From Cocos nucifera (Eukaryota; Streptophyta; Magnoliopsida; Arecales; Arecaceae), in contig QRFJ01000007.1 of assembly GCA_006176705.1 (NCBI GenBank), positions 4,762,276 through 4,826,275 of the forward strand: a DNA stretch of 64,000 nucleotides, read 5' to 3'. Below are positions 1 through 13,528 of this stretch, piece after piece; positions within the stretch are counted from its first letter, which is position 1; the number at the start of each line of letters is the position of its first letter. The position numbers and the translations under genes are program-made. The notes below the pieces were generated by a model that saw nothing but the letters and a program-made list of their open reading frames with translations, did not search any database and had not been told where the DNA came from.

Positions 1-631
1 GCCAGGAAGCTCGGATCTAACTTCTAAAAGTCAAGAATGAACGAAACAAGGGTGGGTAGGTATGTAGAACTGAACTCTCCTTCCAAATCAAATGCCTGAA
101 TAGAGCAATAGTGCACATATTCATTATGAAGATTAAAAGAAAAATATTCATCACAATTGGCCGCCTTCTCTGAACCCGATATGGAATTAGCAATAAATTG
201 CAAGTTACATGGTGCAATTAGGATCTGGAATAACCAGCTCCATAGATAAATCTCTAATAAATTTGAAGCAGAAGAATTAGAAAAATTTACTCCATAGGTA
301 GGTGGTTAAAGGTGCCTTCCGTGATGCCACTGTTTGGATCAATTAAAAGACCTCCAAACAGTGTTCACAATGTAAACAGAAACAGGTTCCCAAAAAAGAG
401 TGTTGCTTATTCATGTTTCAAGGCCTTTAATAGTTTGGCAGGTAGGTAGGCAAGAGAGGTAAATGAAACTTTTTGATGCAACATATTCTACTTACTGGTA
501 AGTTCGGAAAATATTGTACAAATGCAGTTGAAACAGTAACGATTGAAGGCACTGAATTGCACATTGTGTATACAATATAATTCAAATTTTCAAATTTAAA
601 TAAGGTGGTTTCTATTGCCTATTTTGTTACA

Positions 632-677
632 TAGAGATAGATAAATAGATAGATAGATAGATAGATAGAGAGAGAGA
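632..677. repeat. (ATAG)n/(GA)n microsatellite
   Basis: A run of ATAG tetramers passes into GA dinucleotides. It lies to the left of the last visible golgin exon, in the following intron. The rest of 1-998 is intron: I found no further exon there, and in particular no GRAB-domain exon. Confidence 0.85.
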
Positions 678-998
678 CTGCAGGTATCAGGATTTTGCGC
701 GTATGAAAACAAAAGAACATCTGATCCTCCCAAAGACCAACATGCAAGCTCTCCTGCCTGCACATTCTTCCAATACAACATGATGGGAACCGGTTCATAG
801 GGGTAGGCCCAAGCAATCAATCATGTTAGAGAAGCTGGGAATTACAAACTCAAAATTGACATCAGTCAACAAAACTATGAAGCTAGACCCATCAAATGAA
901 GACCAAACATTTCAACCAACTTACTGCAGGAGTAAATTAGCAACTTGTTCAAAAAAATGACTATGTAAATGACCAGAAAACAAGGCCAAAGAAGTTAC

Positions 999-3900
999 CT
1001 GTCAACATAGTTATCTGAATCCAGTGACATCCTATTTAGTCTTGTCATACTTTGTTCAAGCGCACGGCGTAATTTTGAATTGTCCTCCTCAAGCTTCTGT
1101 ATGGAGCATTTGGACTCTGATAACATCCTCTCAGCTTGCATAAGTTTAGCCGCCATCTCTTCTTTTTCTCTATTTGACATTTCCAGCCCTTGGTTTGCAA
1201 CCTAGAAGACAGAGCAAAAAAAAAAAACAATCCAGTAATATTAGTGCATGAATAGCAAAAACAGCATTGAAGGAACTTTGATGAGGAAAATAACATGAAG
1301 CTTTTGAAGATAGCAGCCTGCAATATAAAATAATATCACAGCTTTGCATAATCCAGGGCAAAAAGACCCCATGCCATTGTTCATGCAATCCAGGTAAGTC
1401 AATAGCATACACAAGAATTAGCTGAACTTTACATCTTGGGTGCTCAGACTAAAAAGGTAGAGCATAAGGATTCCATATTCATCAATAACAAATTGTTATT
1501 AGGAAGATACACAAACTAAGCTGTCGTACAATGGATTATATTTTCACATTGACAATGAAATGACTTCATAGTTCATACAATGGATTATGGATTATATTTT
1601 CACAGTGACAATGAAATGCCTTGCTATCATAAAGCTAGCTCCAGGATGGACATAAGCCAGCTCTAATGACTGCACCATATTATATAGAAATATTCCACTG
1701 ACATACTGGCAAATAGACAGTCACAAATGTTCCTTCAAATGAGATTCTCCAAACCTAACATGAAGTAGCCCCATAAAGTTGATCAGGGAAGGATTAAGAA
1801 GGGGAAAAAAGGAACAAAACAGTTATCCCTCACTTTAAGTCTCTTGCAATGAATTAAATGTCCTTAGACAAATAGAAGTGACAACTCAAAGCCAATGACT
1901 CAGCCAATGACATTTACATCAAGGCTTTTATCAATGAGTGGTTATACATCATCGCCATTTGAATTTCTGATTTTTGAGGCCCTAGTCCAGGAAACTGCAA
2001 ATCTTATCGATGCCGATGAAATAAAGGAAGAAAAATCCAGTAATCTTGTCAGCTCCCATGGTCTCAGTCTCTTTGAAACAGCTGCACTAGCTATCAGTAC
2101 AGATCTTGCTCATGGCAAAGTAATCAGCAATGAAAAGTTCCTACCTATAATAGTTATCCACGATAATGCTAAGGCCCTAAGAAGCACCATGGATTCTAGT
2201 CAACCCTATGCTAGCATGGTAAAGTTTTCCTAGGTGAGACAAACCCATGGAAGGAATAAACAAAGATACTTTTAGCATCACTCTCTCATCATGCCTCAAG
2301 CAAAGTACGATATTATCAGACTGCATACATTTAAATGGATATGGTTGGTATCAGTTGTGTATTACATGCATTTGTTTGCACATAATATATTTAGATTTTC
2401 AAAGGGCATTAAACATACCACCACATTCACATGTAACCAGACTCGAAAATGGGCTTGGGCAGGGTTGGCTTCCGGTTGTACTTTAAGCTTGGCCCGAAAA
2501 GATTCAAGTCGGGTTTACGTTTAGCTTCTAAAACCCAAATAGAATTCGGCCAGGCCCAAGCCAAGCTCGAAGCCCAACTAAAAGCTGAGCCCCCGGTTTG
2601 GACCATGAGATTAAGCCACAAGAAGAGCACCCCAAAATACTGCACCCCTTCTAATCCTCCACCACAGCCTCTTGCAGCATCGCTTGTCACATCCTCAACA
2701 ACTCGACCCAGACCTCTCCATTCCCGTCTTCTCCCCCAATCTAGCTGAATCTAATCAAGATTCTCTTAGGCAACCATGCCATCCTTGCCCTCATCTCTTC
2801 GATTGTTCCACCTGCTTGATTAGCACCATCCTCACCTCTGTCATGGATACCTTCTAGTTTTAGGGTTTCCGACCCAAAGACTCCTTCCCCTGGTTTTAGG
2901 ACTTCTGAGGGCCTTGAGGAAGTGGGATTGAGGTTTGAGATCGAGAAGATGGAGGGGGCAAGGAGATTGAGGTTCGTCCTATGATCGACAAGAGGAGGCA
3001 ATCAATGATAGAATGTTGAAACACATACCTCCATAATAGATCCAACATATGGGCCTCCTCACCAAGAAACTATTGAGAAAAAAGCCTCAAAATTCGATCC
3101 ACAAGTGAAGCCTAGCGAAGGAGCCCACAATGCAGAAGAGGCCTGCAGGCGAGCTTGGTAGCAGGCCACGACCCAGGCGGGCGTGGCCTAGCACCCATGC
3201 ACAAGCACGCAGTGCATGGCGGATCATAGGGGCACAGTCTAAGAGCTAGGGGGTGCGGTCCATGCGCCCTCCCACGCAGTCTATGTGCCCATTGGCATGG
3301 TCCATGACGAGGTGACGCAGTTCATGCACCCCGTGTGAACCATTAAGTTGTTTAGGGCCAATTCACGCGGTTTACGACCAATTTTTATGGTGCGGCACAC
3401 GATCGGATGGCTGCGAATGCTCGCAGTCGTGATCGGATAGCCAGAGACTAAATTGGATGCTGTTAGAATTCCTAAATCGAGTCTAATTGAGGTCTGAGGC
3501 CTTTAAAAGGCCCCACGAGCAGGTAGAACAGAGGCATGGCTAGTGTAGCTCGATAGCAGGCAGAGACCAAAGTTCGGCAGACTTATGAGAAGCAGCAGCA
3601 GACCATGGAGAGGTGCCGGCAGAGAGTAAAAGCAGAGGTGCTTCAAACAGACTATCAAGCAGCGGTCAGAGCTATAGAGGGTCTTCTAGAGAGAGTTTTA
3701 TGAGGGAAAGTGCTTCTTATTGAGAGAGAATGATTGATGTATAAAAGTTGAGGGTGTGATCTTCTCTTGTAAAATTTTTCTTTTCTCATAGTGAAGTTTG
3801 TATGCCCTATGGAAGCAAGCCTTGGCTTGATCCACATTTGATTGTCCTCTTTTATTTATCTCTTCTTTCTTTCTCTTGCAGTATCGACATCGTCACCGAC

Positions 3901-6900
3901 ATTCTGATCCTGAACTTGGAGGATCCCTATTCCGCACGAGTGATCTTCTCAAGAGATGGTGCTAGAGCAAGTGGTATCACGATAGAAACTTTCTTACCCT
4001 CCACGATCACTTCTCCTGCCACTAGAAGTTCCCCTCCAATGACCAGCTCTATAGTCCCATCAACATTGACCAGCTCTAATTTGATTATCACCTCAACAAC
4101 ATCATCGACTGCTCGAACAACCATGCTGCCACCAATATCTGCCACACCTAGGCCCTCATCTGCACATGTCATCCGCCATGTCTGGGTCAAGTCGAGCCGC
4201 TTGGGCTGAGTTAAGGTTGAACCTTCTAATCAGGCTCAAGTCGGGCTCCAACCTAACATGGAAAGATTTTGCCAGTCCAAGCCCTAAAAAATTTCTAGGC
4301 TGGGCTTGGGCAAGGATGTGGCGTGGCCTGGCTGGATTCCAGCCTTATATTTCACACATGCATCTATGACGACTACCAAGACGTGGTTTCCCAGAAAAAT
4401 GAATAATGCACTAGTAATATCATAACAGCCATGCTGTCTGCCTATATCATGTACCTTAAAATATCATTTCATGAAATAGATACTTATGTATTACAAACAT
4501 AGTAAGGGCTCCACAAGGAAAATACTTGAGTCAGAAAGCAATAAGAATGCATGCTTTTAAGTTTGAATTAGTAAATCAAAGAAAGCTTGGACAGAAGTAA
4601 TCAAAATAAAATTAGAGATACTTTCCAAATTCCAAATCATGGCCATTTGCTCTTTGATGAATCATCTTCTAAGCAAGAATCAAGGAGCCAACCAAAGTCA
4701 ATGGGATGATAGTACATTCTTAAAGTTCATGTTCATAAATATATTAAGATAAGAGGATAGGCTCAATATAAGATCTCATGTTATAATCTGTACCACAGCT
4801 TTGAATCTCAGAGCTGCAGTTGACCCGAACAACATGCTAACTTAAATAGAAATTGTTATAATTTCAATTCATGAGGACTTCTTATCTCGAAGTTCAAGCT
4901 GCGCCATATGAATATTAGAAATTGAAAAGAAAAAGTGAACTGTTCATATGGAGGTAAAACGAAACATACACACATATGTATGTATGTATGTATGTATCCT
5001 TAAACATTGAGGTGCCTCCCATCTGCAAATTTGGCTATTATAGTACATGTAAAGGTGGCAAACATACTGAAGCACTTAATTACATGTTATAACTGAAAAC
5101 CTACTCACAACTTGTCCAAGGAATGGGATACATATCAATCTATAAAAACAGACTGTACCTTTCATTTATAAAGAGACAGACAAAATAAATATTTCAGAAG
5201 TTAACCAATGGCTTGTTAAAATATATGAAAGAAGGGTTGGAATAAATCTTACCTTTAAAAGTTCAGAAAGTTTAGTTAATTCTTCTCTTGCCATAGCCAA
5301 ATCTCTTCCTAACCGCTCCTATTAATGGACGTCCAGATGAAAACCAAACATCAATAAACTAGGTCCTAATAAATGATTGCTTTCGCATTGACAGAAATTA
5401 CACTTTAATGTTCAAGGTACATAAAAATCCAATGTGAAACCTCTGTGAAGCATGAGAAAGAAATGTGTTACACTTACCTTTGCTTCACTTTCAGCATAGT
5501 ACTGGCCAAGGGCAGTTTGAAGATTCAGCAATTCAAGATCTTTTGATTGAACTGTGCTCATACAGTTTGCAAGTTTTTGCTTCAGATCATTAATCATTTC
5601 ATTTGATTTGTGAAGTTCATCACTTTTGATCTTGTTGATCTCCTCTTTCTTTGCTACTTCCTGCTTTAACACCTTCTCCAACTGCAGTATGTGAGCTCTT
5701 TGATATTCACAATTTGCCTGAAGTTCCTCAATGATTTTGCTGTCCTCATCCATCTTATCTGAATCTTCAAGTTCCTAGAAAATACCAAAGTTGTTTTAAC
5801 TGCAGAATGTATTTTTGTTTCTTGTTTATTTACTTTCTCTCTCTCACTCACTCCATATTTCACCAGGCATCAGCTTAGCCAGTTTTAAACTAAATGATGC
5901 ATTAAAATTCAATTTGTATATAGAGAAGCTTCAAACAAGATAGATAAGTGCATAGGACAATAAAAACTAGAATTGTTGATTATGAAGCAAACTGTTTGGA
6001 GAAATACTTAGCACTTGATCTCACAAAGCCTTTTCCAAAACAGTAATTCATCTAATATAAGCCCAAATGAGTCCGAGCAGGATGACCATTGCATATCTTA
6101 ACATTTCTTGTAACATGTTTCTACATGACCGAAAAAGCAAAATTGTGTGATGTGATGCGCTGCAACTCAAGGCTACAATACCATCACTATTATCAAATGC
6201 ATTTTCAAACCTAGAGAATCTGAATCAAAAGGATTTCTTCTGACATACAATAAAATAATACTGACAGTCCAGATTATAGAATGTAGAACATACTTATCAA
6301 AAAAAAAAAGTTTATATAAGTTAATATGCACACCTTTTGAAAGGACATTTATCTGATACAGACATTTCTAGAGAACTCAACATATTCATACTTGCACACT
6401 CACATCAATGAACAGAAATTTTGCCCATTTATTTCAAACATCCATGTGCGGTTAGTCTGAGAAGTCGGAATCATCAAATTCCCAGTATATATTTCCACAT
6501 ATTGGTACAGACATATGACAAAATAATTAAAAGAGCATTGCGGTGAACTATTATTTAGAGTTTTCCGACAGTGACCTTAACAGTCATAAGCAACCAGATA
6601 GTCTCCTCGATGTGTAAACTTCTAAATGGAATGATTCAAGGAGACAATTACCTTCTCTAATAAGTGCTGTTTGAGCCGGGCCAATTCTTGCAATGCTTTG
6701 TCTCGTTCTTTGCATGTGTCTTTTAATGTTCCCTCTCTCTTCTTTATTGAAAGAGCCATCCCTTCTGTCGCCTTCAACATTACAAGCAAAAACATGTTAG
6801 TCCTGAGCATCCTCTTCCTTTAATGGTGCATTATCACTATGATAAGAACAGAATATCAGACTCCCTACTTTGTGATATGCAATATTCTCTTGTTTCCTTA

Positions 6901-9900
6901 TAAGTAGAGATACATGTGATCCACAACACGATACAGCAGCCCACACTTAGATAAACAAGTAGATAAAAAGGAATCCTCAAAAGAAATAAGGAGGTGAATG
7001 ACACAGTGAAATGATTTTGATTGTAATCTGAAAATCAGTCCAAGGTCATGAAGGACCTACGAAATAATTCTATCGCACAGTATTACAGATAAAAATGTCA
7101 GTGATCATATAATGTAAGCAACAGAGAGGGCAGGGACAGAAAAGTAGCATTATTAAGGATGCATTTTAGTGAAAATAAAAAATAAAGTTGGGGACTTCAA
7201 TATCAGAAGAAGCTTAAAGTGGTAAAACACTAAATTGTACAGGTAGAGAGCTGAGATTTTATCATTATTTTCCAACAAGATCAATAGCAGTCTATATTAA
7301 GTATTTGGCCTCAGATATTCATGAAAGTATATAAAAAGAATGTGAGGAGACAGCACGAACATGAAAGTAGATTGTCAATGACCACACATTGACATCATAT
7401 ATGACCCCAGGTAGCAATGAATGACAAAAGTAGAATTGACATGGTCAAACACCACATTGTTGTCATGCCATCATATTAGCTGCGGAAAGTTGGGACGAGT
7501 ATTGATGATTTCTATAAAGATATTTATAACATGTCAAACAGTCTTGACATCATGCATGAGTAACATTTAGACCATCTCAAAATTTTGGCTGCTAGTTCTC
7601 ACTCATTAACCCATAATAACCACCAAAAAGCATCAATAAGGACTACCTCATGTGAGGTACTCGACTTCCTATTCTGAGAGTCCAGATCATCAGCATCATC
7701 TTTTTCAGATGCACTTGTCATGCAAAGTTGTAGATTTGCTTCAAGTTCATTCTTCTCTACCTACAAAAAGATCCCAGTTAAATGAAGAAATCTGGAAGTA
7801 CTCATGCATTCAATAAAAGATATTCAGGTCAATGCCATCAACTAGGTCATTTGAAACAAGAAAAAACTGACCCAAGAGCATTAGTAAATAAAGGATGTAT
7901 AAAAGCACAACTAGATGAGCTGAAACACATTACACTAAAGAAGTTTGTGTGTATCAACCTTCAATTTTGCATTTTCCTTCTCTAAAGTCCTGATCGCATT
8001 TTTCAAACTCTCCGAAGATTCATTTGACTCTTCTCTGACATCCCTCATGCTCAACTCTGCTTGCAGTTGTCTTAATTCTGAAATCTTCTCATTCAATTTC
8101 TTGTGCAACTCTTTCATCTCAATCGAAATCTGCCAATTAAGTACAAAGACCATCATTTCATAGAGAATACAGAGAGAAAAATAAGAAAATAATATACTCC
8201 AGAAAAAAGATACTAAAAATCGGGCATATATGTCATCAGATCTGGCATTCCTAAAAGCATAAGATATACATTCACAGTTTCACCCAAATCCTCAGAAATA
8301 CATACATTTCTGTATATATACAAGAGATCTTTCTTTTATAATGGTATCTTTGCCTGCTCAGCTAAATGCATCTTTACATGTATGCCTTTTATACTGTTAA
8401 GGCTACAAGAGTGTGCTATAGAGGACTACCTAAATGTAGGAAAAGAGAACCGTATGAAAGCTACAAGGTGGCTGAGAGCGAAGCTAAAAAGATGTTACAA
8501 GAAGCTAAATTCAAAGCACATGAAGAGTAATATTGCAAGGAAACCTAAGGATGAGGAGAAAGATATCTATAAGATTGCAAGGGTAAGAGAGAGAAACTAG
8601 AGACTTGACTCAGGTTAAATGCATCAAAGATGAAAATCAAAAATTTTGACTAAGGAAGATGAGATCAAAAAAAGATGAAGCTATTTTGATAAGATATTCA
8701 TAGAAAGTCATATAAATGATTTAGGATACTTTTACTAGTCCCATTAAGGATCAAAATATTAAATATACATATCAAATAGAGTATATGAGATAAAGGAGGC
8801 TATGAAGAGAGATAAATTAGGAAAAATAATTAGATCTAATGGAATCTGTATTAAGGTTTTGAAACATTTAGGTGACATGGGAATAACTTAGTTACATACT
8901 TAATAAGATTTTAAAAATCAAAAAGATGCCTGATGAATGGAAGAACAGTATTATAGTACCAAATAAGAATATATGTGATATTCAAAATTCTTCTATCATA
9001 ATATTAAACTCATGAGCCATACCATAAAACTTTGGAAAAGGGTGATTGAGCATATAGTGATGTGTGACCCAACCACATCAAACAACCAATTTGTTTATAC
9101 CCGGAAGGTCAACCATGGAAGCTATTTTTCTCCTTCAGAGGTTAATGGAGAAATATAGGGAGAAGAGTGACAAGATTTTAATATGGTTTTTATTATTTGG
9201 AGAAAGCATATGATAGAATCCCTAAAAGGTCTTATGATGGGTGTTAGAAAAGAGGAGTTTTTATCATATATCTTAACATAAGTAGTTACTAGTGTGAGAA
9301 CTACTAGTGAAAATATTAGTGATTTCTAATCACAAAAGGTTTACACCAAGAATCTGCTCTAAGTCCTTTCCTTTTTGCACTAGTTATAGATGAGTTTATT
9401 AGGCATATTCAAGATGATATTTTTCTGGTGCATACCTTTTGCAAATGATATAGTCTTAGTGCATGAAACTAAGGTTGGGGTTAACCGTAAGCTAGAATTA
9501 TGGAGAAGTGTGTTATAATCTAAGGGTTTTAAGTTAGGTGCGACCAAGATGGAATATATAGAATGTAGCCTAGTAAAATCGAAAATAAAGATGAAGAAAG
9601 AATAAAAATTGACAATCATCAAGTTTCTAAAAGTAATCATTTTCAATATAGGATTCATTATTCATAAGTGGAGATTAACAAAAATGTTATCCATAGAATT
9701 AAAGTATATTACATAAAATGGAGAAATACAATTGGGATATTGTGCAACTGTAAGATGCCTACCAAGTTGACAAGAAAATTTTATCACACAACCATACAAC
9801 CAGTTATGTCTTATGGTACAGAATGTTGGGTAGTTATAAAATATATACACGAGATGAATGTGGTTGAAATGAGAATACTGAAATGGATATATGGTAATAC

Positions 9901-12900
9901 AAGAAAGATATAATAAGAAAAGAAATCATTCATACAAACATCAAGTTAGCATCAAATGGATACAAATTGAGAGAATGACAACTTAGATAGTTTGGATATG
10001 TACAATGTAGCCAAGTAATGCACTAGTTCGAAGGATTGATTTGATACATGTAATAAAAGGAAAGAGAGATAGCGGTAGATTGAAAATCACATAGGATTAA
10101 GTGTAAGAAAGGACTTGATATCTCTACATCTTTCAATAAGTATGGCCTAAATAGAGTGGAACGAAGGAAAAGGATTCATGTAGCTAACCCTAACTAGTTT
10201 GGAATTAAGGCTTACTTAAGTTCAATTATCTTTATATGCTCACCGCCGTCAGGGAACTGTTATAATACAAGCAGGATGCATTAGAGAGGTTCTCAAACAT
10301 AAGGGCGAATCATCCAACCACTCATCTTTATTGCCATGCCCTAAAATGCATTGATTAATAAAAACCTTTCTTCATTTGTGCTTACATTCTGCCTATTTGT
10401 CTCTATAATGTGATGAATATAGAGTGAGAGACAAGAAAGAAGTACAAAGTACAACAAAGAGGATAGTGCATTTAACCAATTATATTTCACATGCATTACA
10501 CATGCCAAAAATTAGTGGCTTATGATTTTGGTAATAATATACTGCAAGAAATTTTGATCAACAGATTGATGGAGCCAATTGGTAACGCAACGCATGTATG
10601 CAACAATATAATGTAAGAGCACTGTCTGTTCAAGCTGATGGAGACCAAATAGAGAGAAGACTTATAAGTGCATAAACATTCATTATTTCATTAGCAAGTC
10701 AATAAAGCTAAGGACTCTTGAACGAAGTGATTCGAAGGAAGAAAATTCCAGAAGCACAGGAGTTCAGTAACCATCAGATTACTGATAATTGGCAGACCCC
10801 AAAAGAATGGGAAACAATAAGATGCAATAAAGCATATGAGGCATATTAGATGAACAGATGACAGAAGAAATCTCAAAGTAAATGGCAAAACTTGAGGCAG
10901 TATCTGCAAGCAGGTATTTTTTTAGCACCTGCTCATGAAATTGTATTTCTTTTCCGGTTATACAGTCCAGACTAGATACGGTAATTGCAAACCTGACATC
11001 AGTATCCACCTTCCTATCCTTTGTGACAAACAACTAGTCTGCCTTTCTAACCAGTCTTCTATGTTTTAAGGCAAGCCCTTAGCTTAGCCAAAAGTTGCTT
11101 AGCTAAGAATCTAAAACCAACTCGCAAGAAGGTTAGCAGCTGGTTGAGAAACAGCTTTAAAAATTTCAAAATGTTGATGAATGTATAAAAGTTCATAAAG
11201 TTGATGATATATAGATGGGATCTGCCTTGCTCACCAGAAACATGTCTTCTTATTCATAAAGAAATAAGGCATGGTAACATACTGTCACAAAAAAACATAT
11301 TTCCCCATGTCATTAGATGGTTCCAGGAAGATGCTCTTGGAAAGCGGATTTAATGGTTCTCTGTGTTCATGTTCTCACTTCTCTGAAATAAAATGCACCT
11401 CACTTAATCATGTGCATTTTATATGACCTGTTTCGCACTTACATACCCAAAAGTGCTTCCAATATCCGGAAATCATGCAACAAAGAGAACTAGAAAGCAA
11501 AGAAAAGAAATGAGAAAGGATGGCAAAATGGAAAGGAAGCACATATGAAGAAAAGGGCAAGTCCCATAAACAAGTTCAAGGGGCACAAGGGGTGCTAGCA
11601 GCAAGAGGAAGAAGCTGCATATATTTCTCACTCTTATTTCCGATATAGAAGTAACCTTGAGAAATATTTAATGGAACTTGAGAAAATAATTGCACTTTCT
11701 TACTTGAATTCAGGATGGTGAGAACACGTGGTTCAAATAAAAGGGAACAGGATACAAAGGAATTAATTCGACCAAGAAGGGGAAATTGTTCCTCACCAAA
11801 AAATAAATAAAAAAATAATGTGCATGCTAGCCAACCTAGAAGAGAGTTCACACTTTGCAGAACTACAATTGAAAAGCTCTCCATCATTGAAAATCTATTA
11901 CGCTTCCTAGCAAGATACACCAGCCTACAGTAGCAGAAAATTGTCCCTCAAGCCAAATGCATCATGCTAAAATAGTCTACCTCTGCACCTGCTAATTAAA
12001 CTCTCATCTTTAAAAGTCTTTTAAAGCATAAGCTGATGAAGTTGAAGTCTGGCTTCATTTACTTCACTGACCCTAGTATATTCTAGGAACCTTAAGACAT
12101 TTTTTTGCATCTCAAAGAAAAGGTAGTCCATCATGGTCAAACCTTGGTTACTACAGAGCTGTCAAAGTCGAGTTTAATAGTACTTTCATGCAAAGGAGAC
12201 TAAGAAATTCAGCATTGAGTTGCCAGAGAAATAATAAACTTGTCATAAACATGTATCAGAAATCCTTGTCAATCCATTAGCTGCGAACTATGTTGAATCT
12301 GCACAATGAACATAAAGGACATAATGAATTGCCCAACAACCTTCGAGTTATGTTGGACAGACTAAAACAAATGCTGGCAAAAGACAAAATGACAGTACAT
12401 ATAATGCTCAAACTTCTTACTGGAAGTTCAAACTATAGAACTCACCTTCTCCTTGTCCATCTTCAAATCATGGAGTTCCCTCAAAGAAGATTCATTCAGC
12501 TGATGCTCCTCTGAATAAAGTAAAATATCAGAAATGAGATTAAATAACAGAGGAATTATGCACACAAACCATCACAAGACAATACCTTGTAACTTCTGCT
12601 TCACAGTTGTTGCATTCTCACACTCATTGTCAAGTTGTGATCTTAGTTGTTTAATTTCAGACTCAAGACTAGCCTGTATTGCTGGCAAAGACCTGTTTTC
12701 TTCAAGTGGGTCTTCCTACAATATGATCAATTTCCTAAAATCATGTAAATTCATTATATACTAAACAATTGAAGTACATGACATATACATGCATCAAGAA
12801 AATATTGGACAGATATTATCTTGTCAAAAAGTCAAATAAATATCGACCACTTGTAGCAAGCTTCCTGTCGTATATTGTTTCTATGCATCCATTAGAAGAT

Positions 12901-13473
12901 AAGCTATAGCCAATTAGCATAACTGAATAGTATACAGTAATTGGTGAGAGTTAAGCAAGAAACACTGTGGTGAGTACCTTCCTTCTGCCCTGTGAATTTG
13001 CAAATTTCAGCTCCCTCTTTTTTTGCATTGCATCAAATTGATTTGGTTGCATCACCCCATTGCAGTATCCATCCTGTTTGGAGACATCATCTTTCATTGC
13101 ATGGTTTCCAGGAGAATGAGAATTTTCTTGAGCTGTATGTCGCTGTTGTCTGATGGGTGATTCGTCAGCCATGTTCTGCAAATATATTAAGCTGAATAAG
13201 CAATCATGGCCTAAATGAAGGCGATGATAGGCTAAAATTTTCTATAATGATCTCAAAGACTAAAAGCTGCAACATTAGCATTGCAGTGGCAATTGTACAT
13301 CTTCATGAAACAACTGAATGATCATATATTGAAAATAAACAGATGTTGTAAAGACAGAAGAATGGTGATTTCATAACAATGTGAATATAATGGCTGCAGC
13401 CATCTGGGTAATAGTTGCAGGCCAAAAAATAAAACAAGAAACAGTAGAGAAGCACAACTTGCCAAAGGAAATT

Positions 13474-13528
<55 letters not shown>

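Noticed and set aside
3802..4209. 135-codon Ser/Thr/Pro-rich frame
   Set aside because: It runs from copia LTR sequence into the surrounding repeat, and has no family resemblance.
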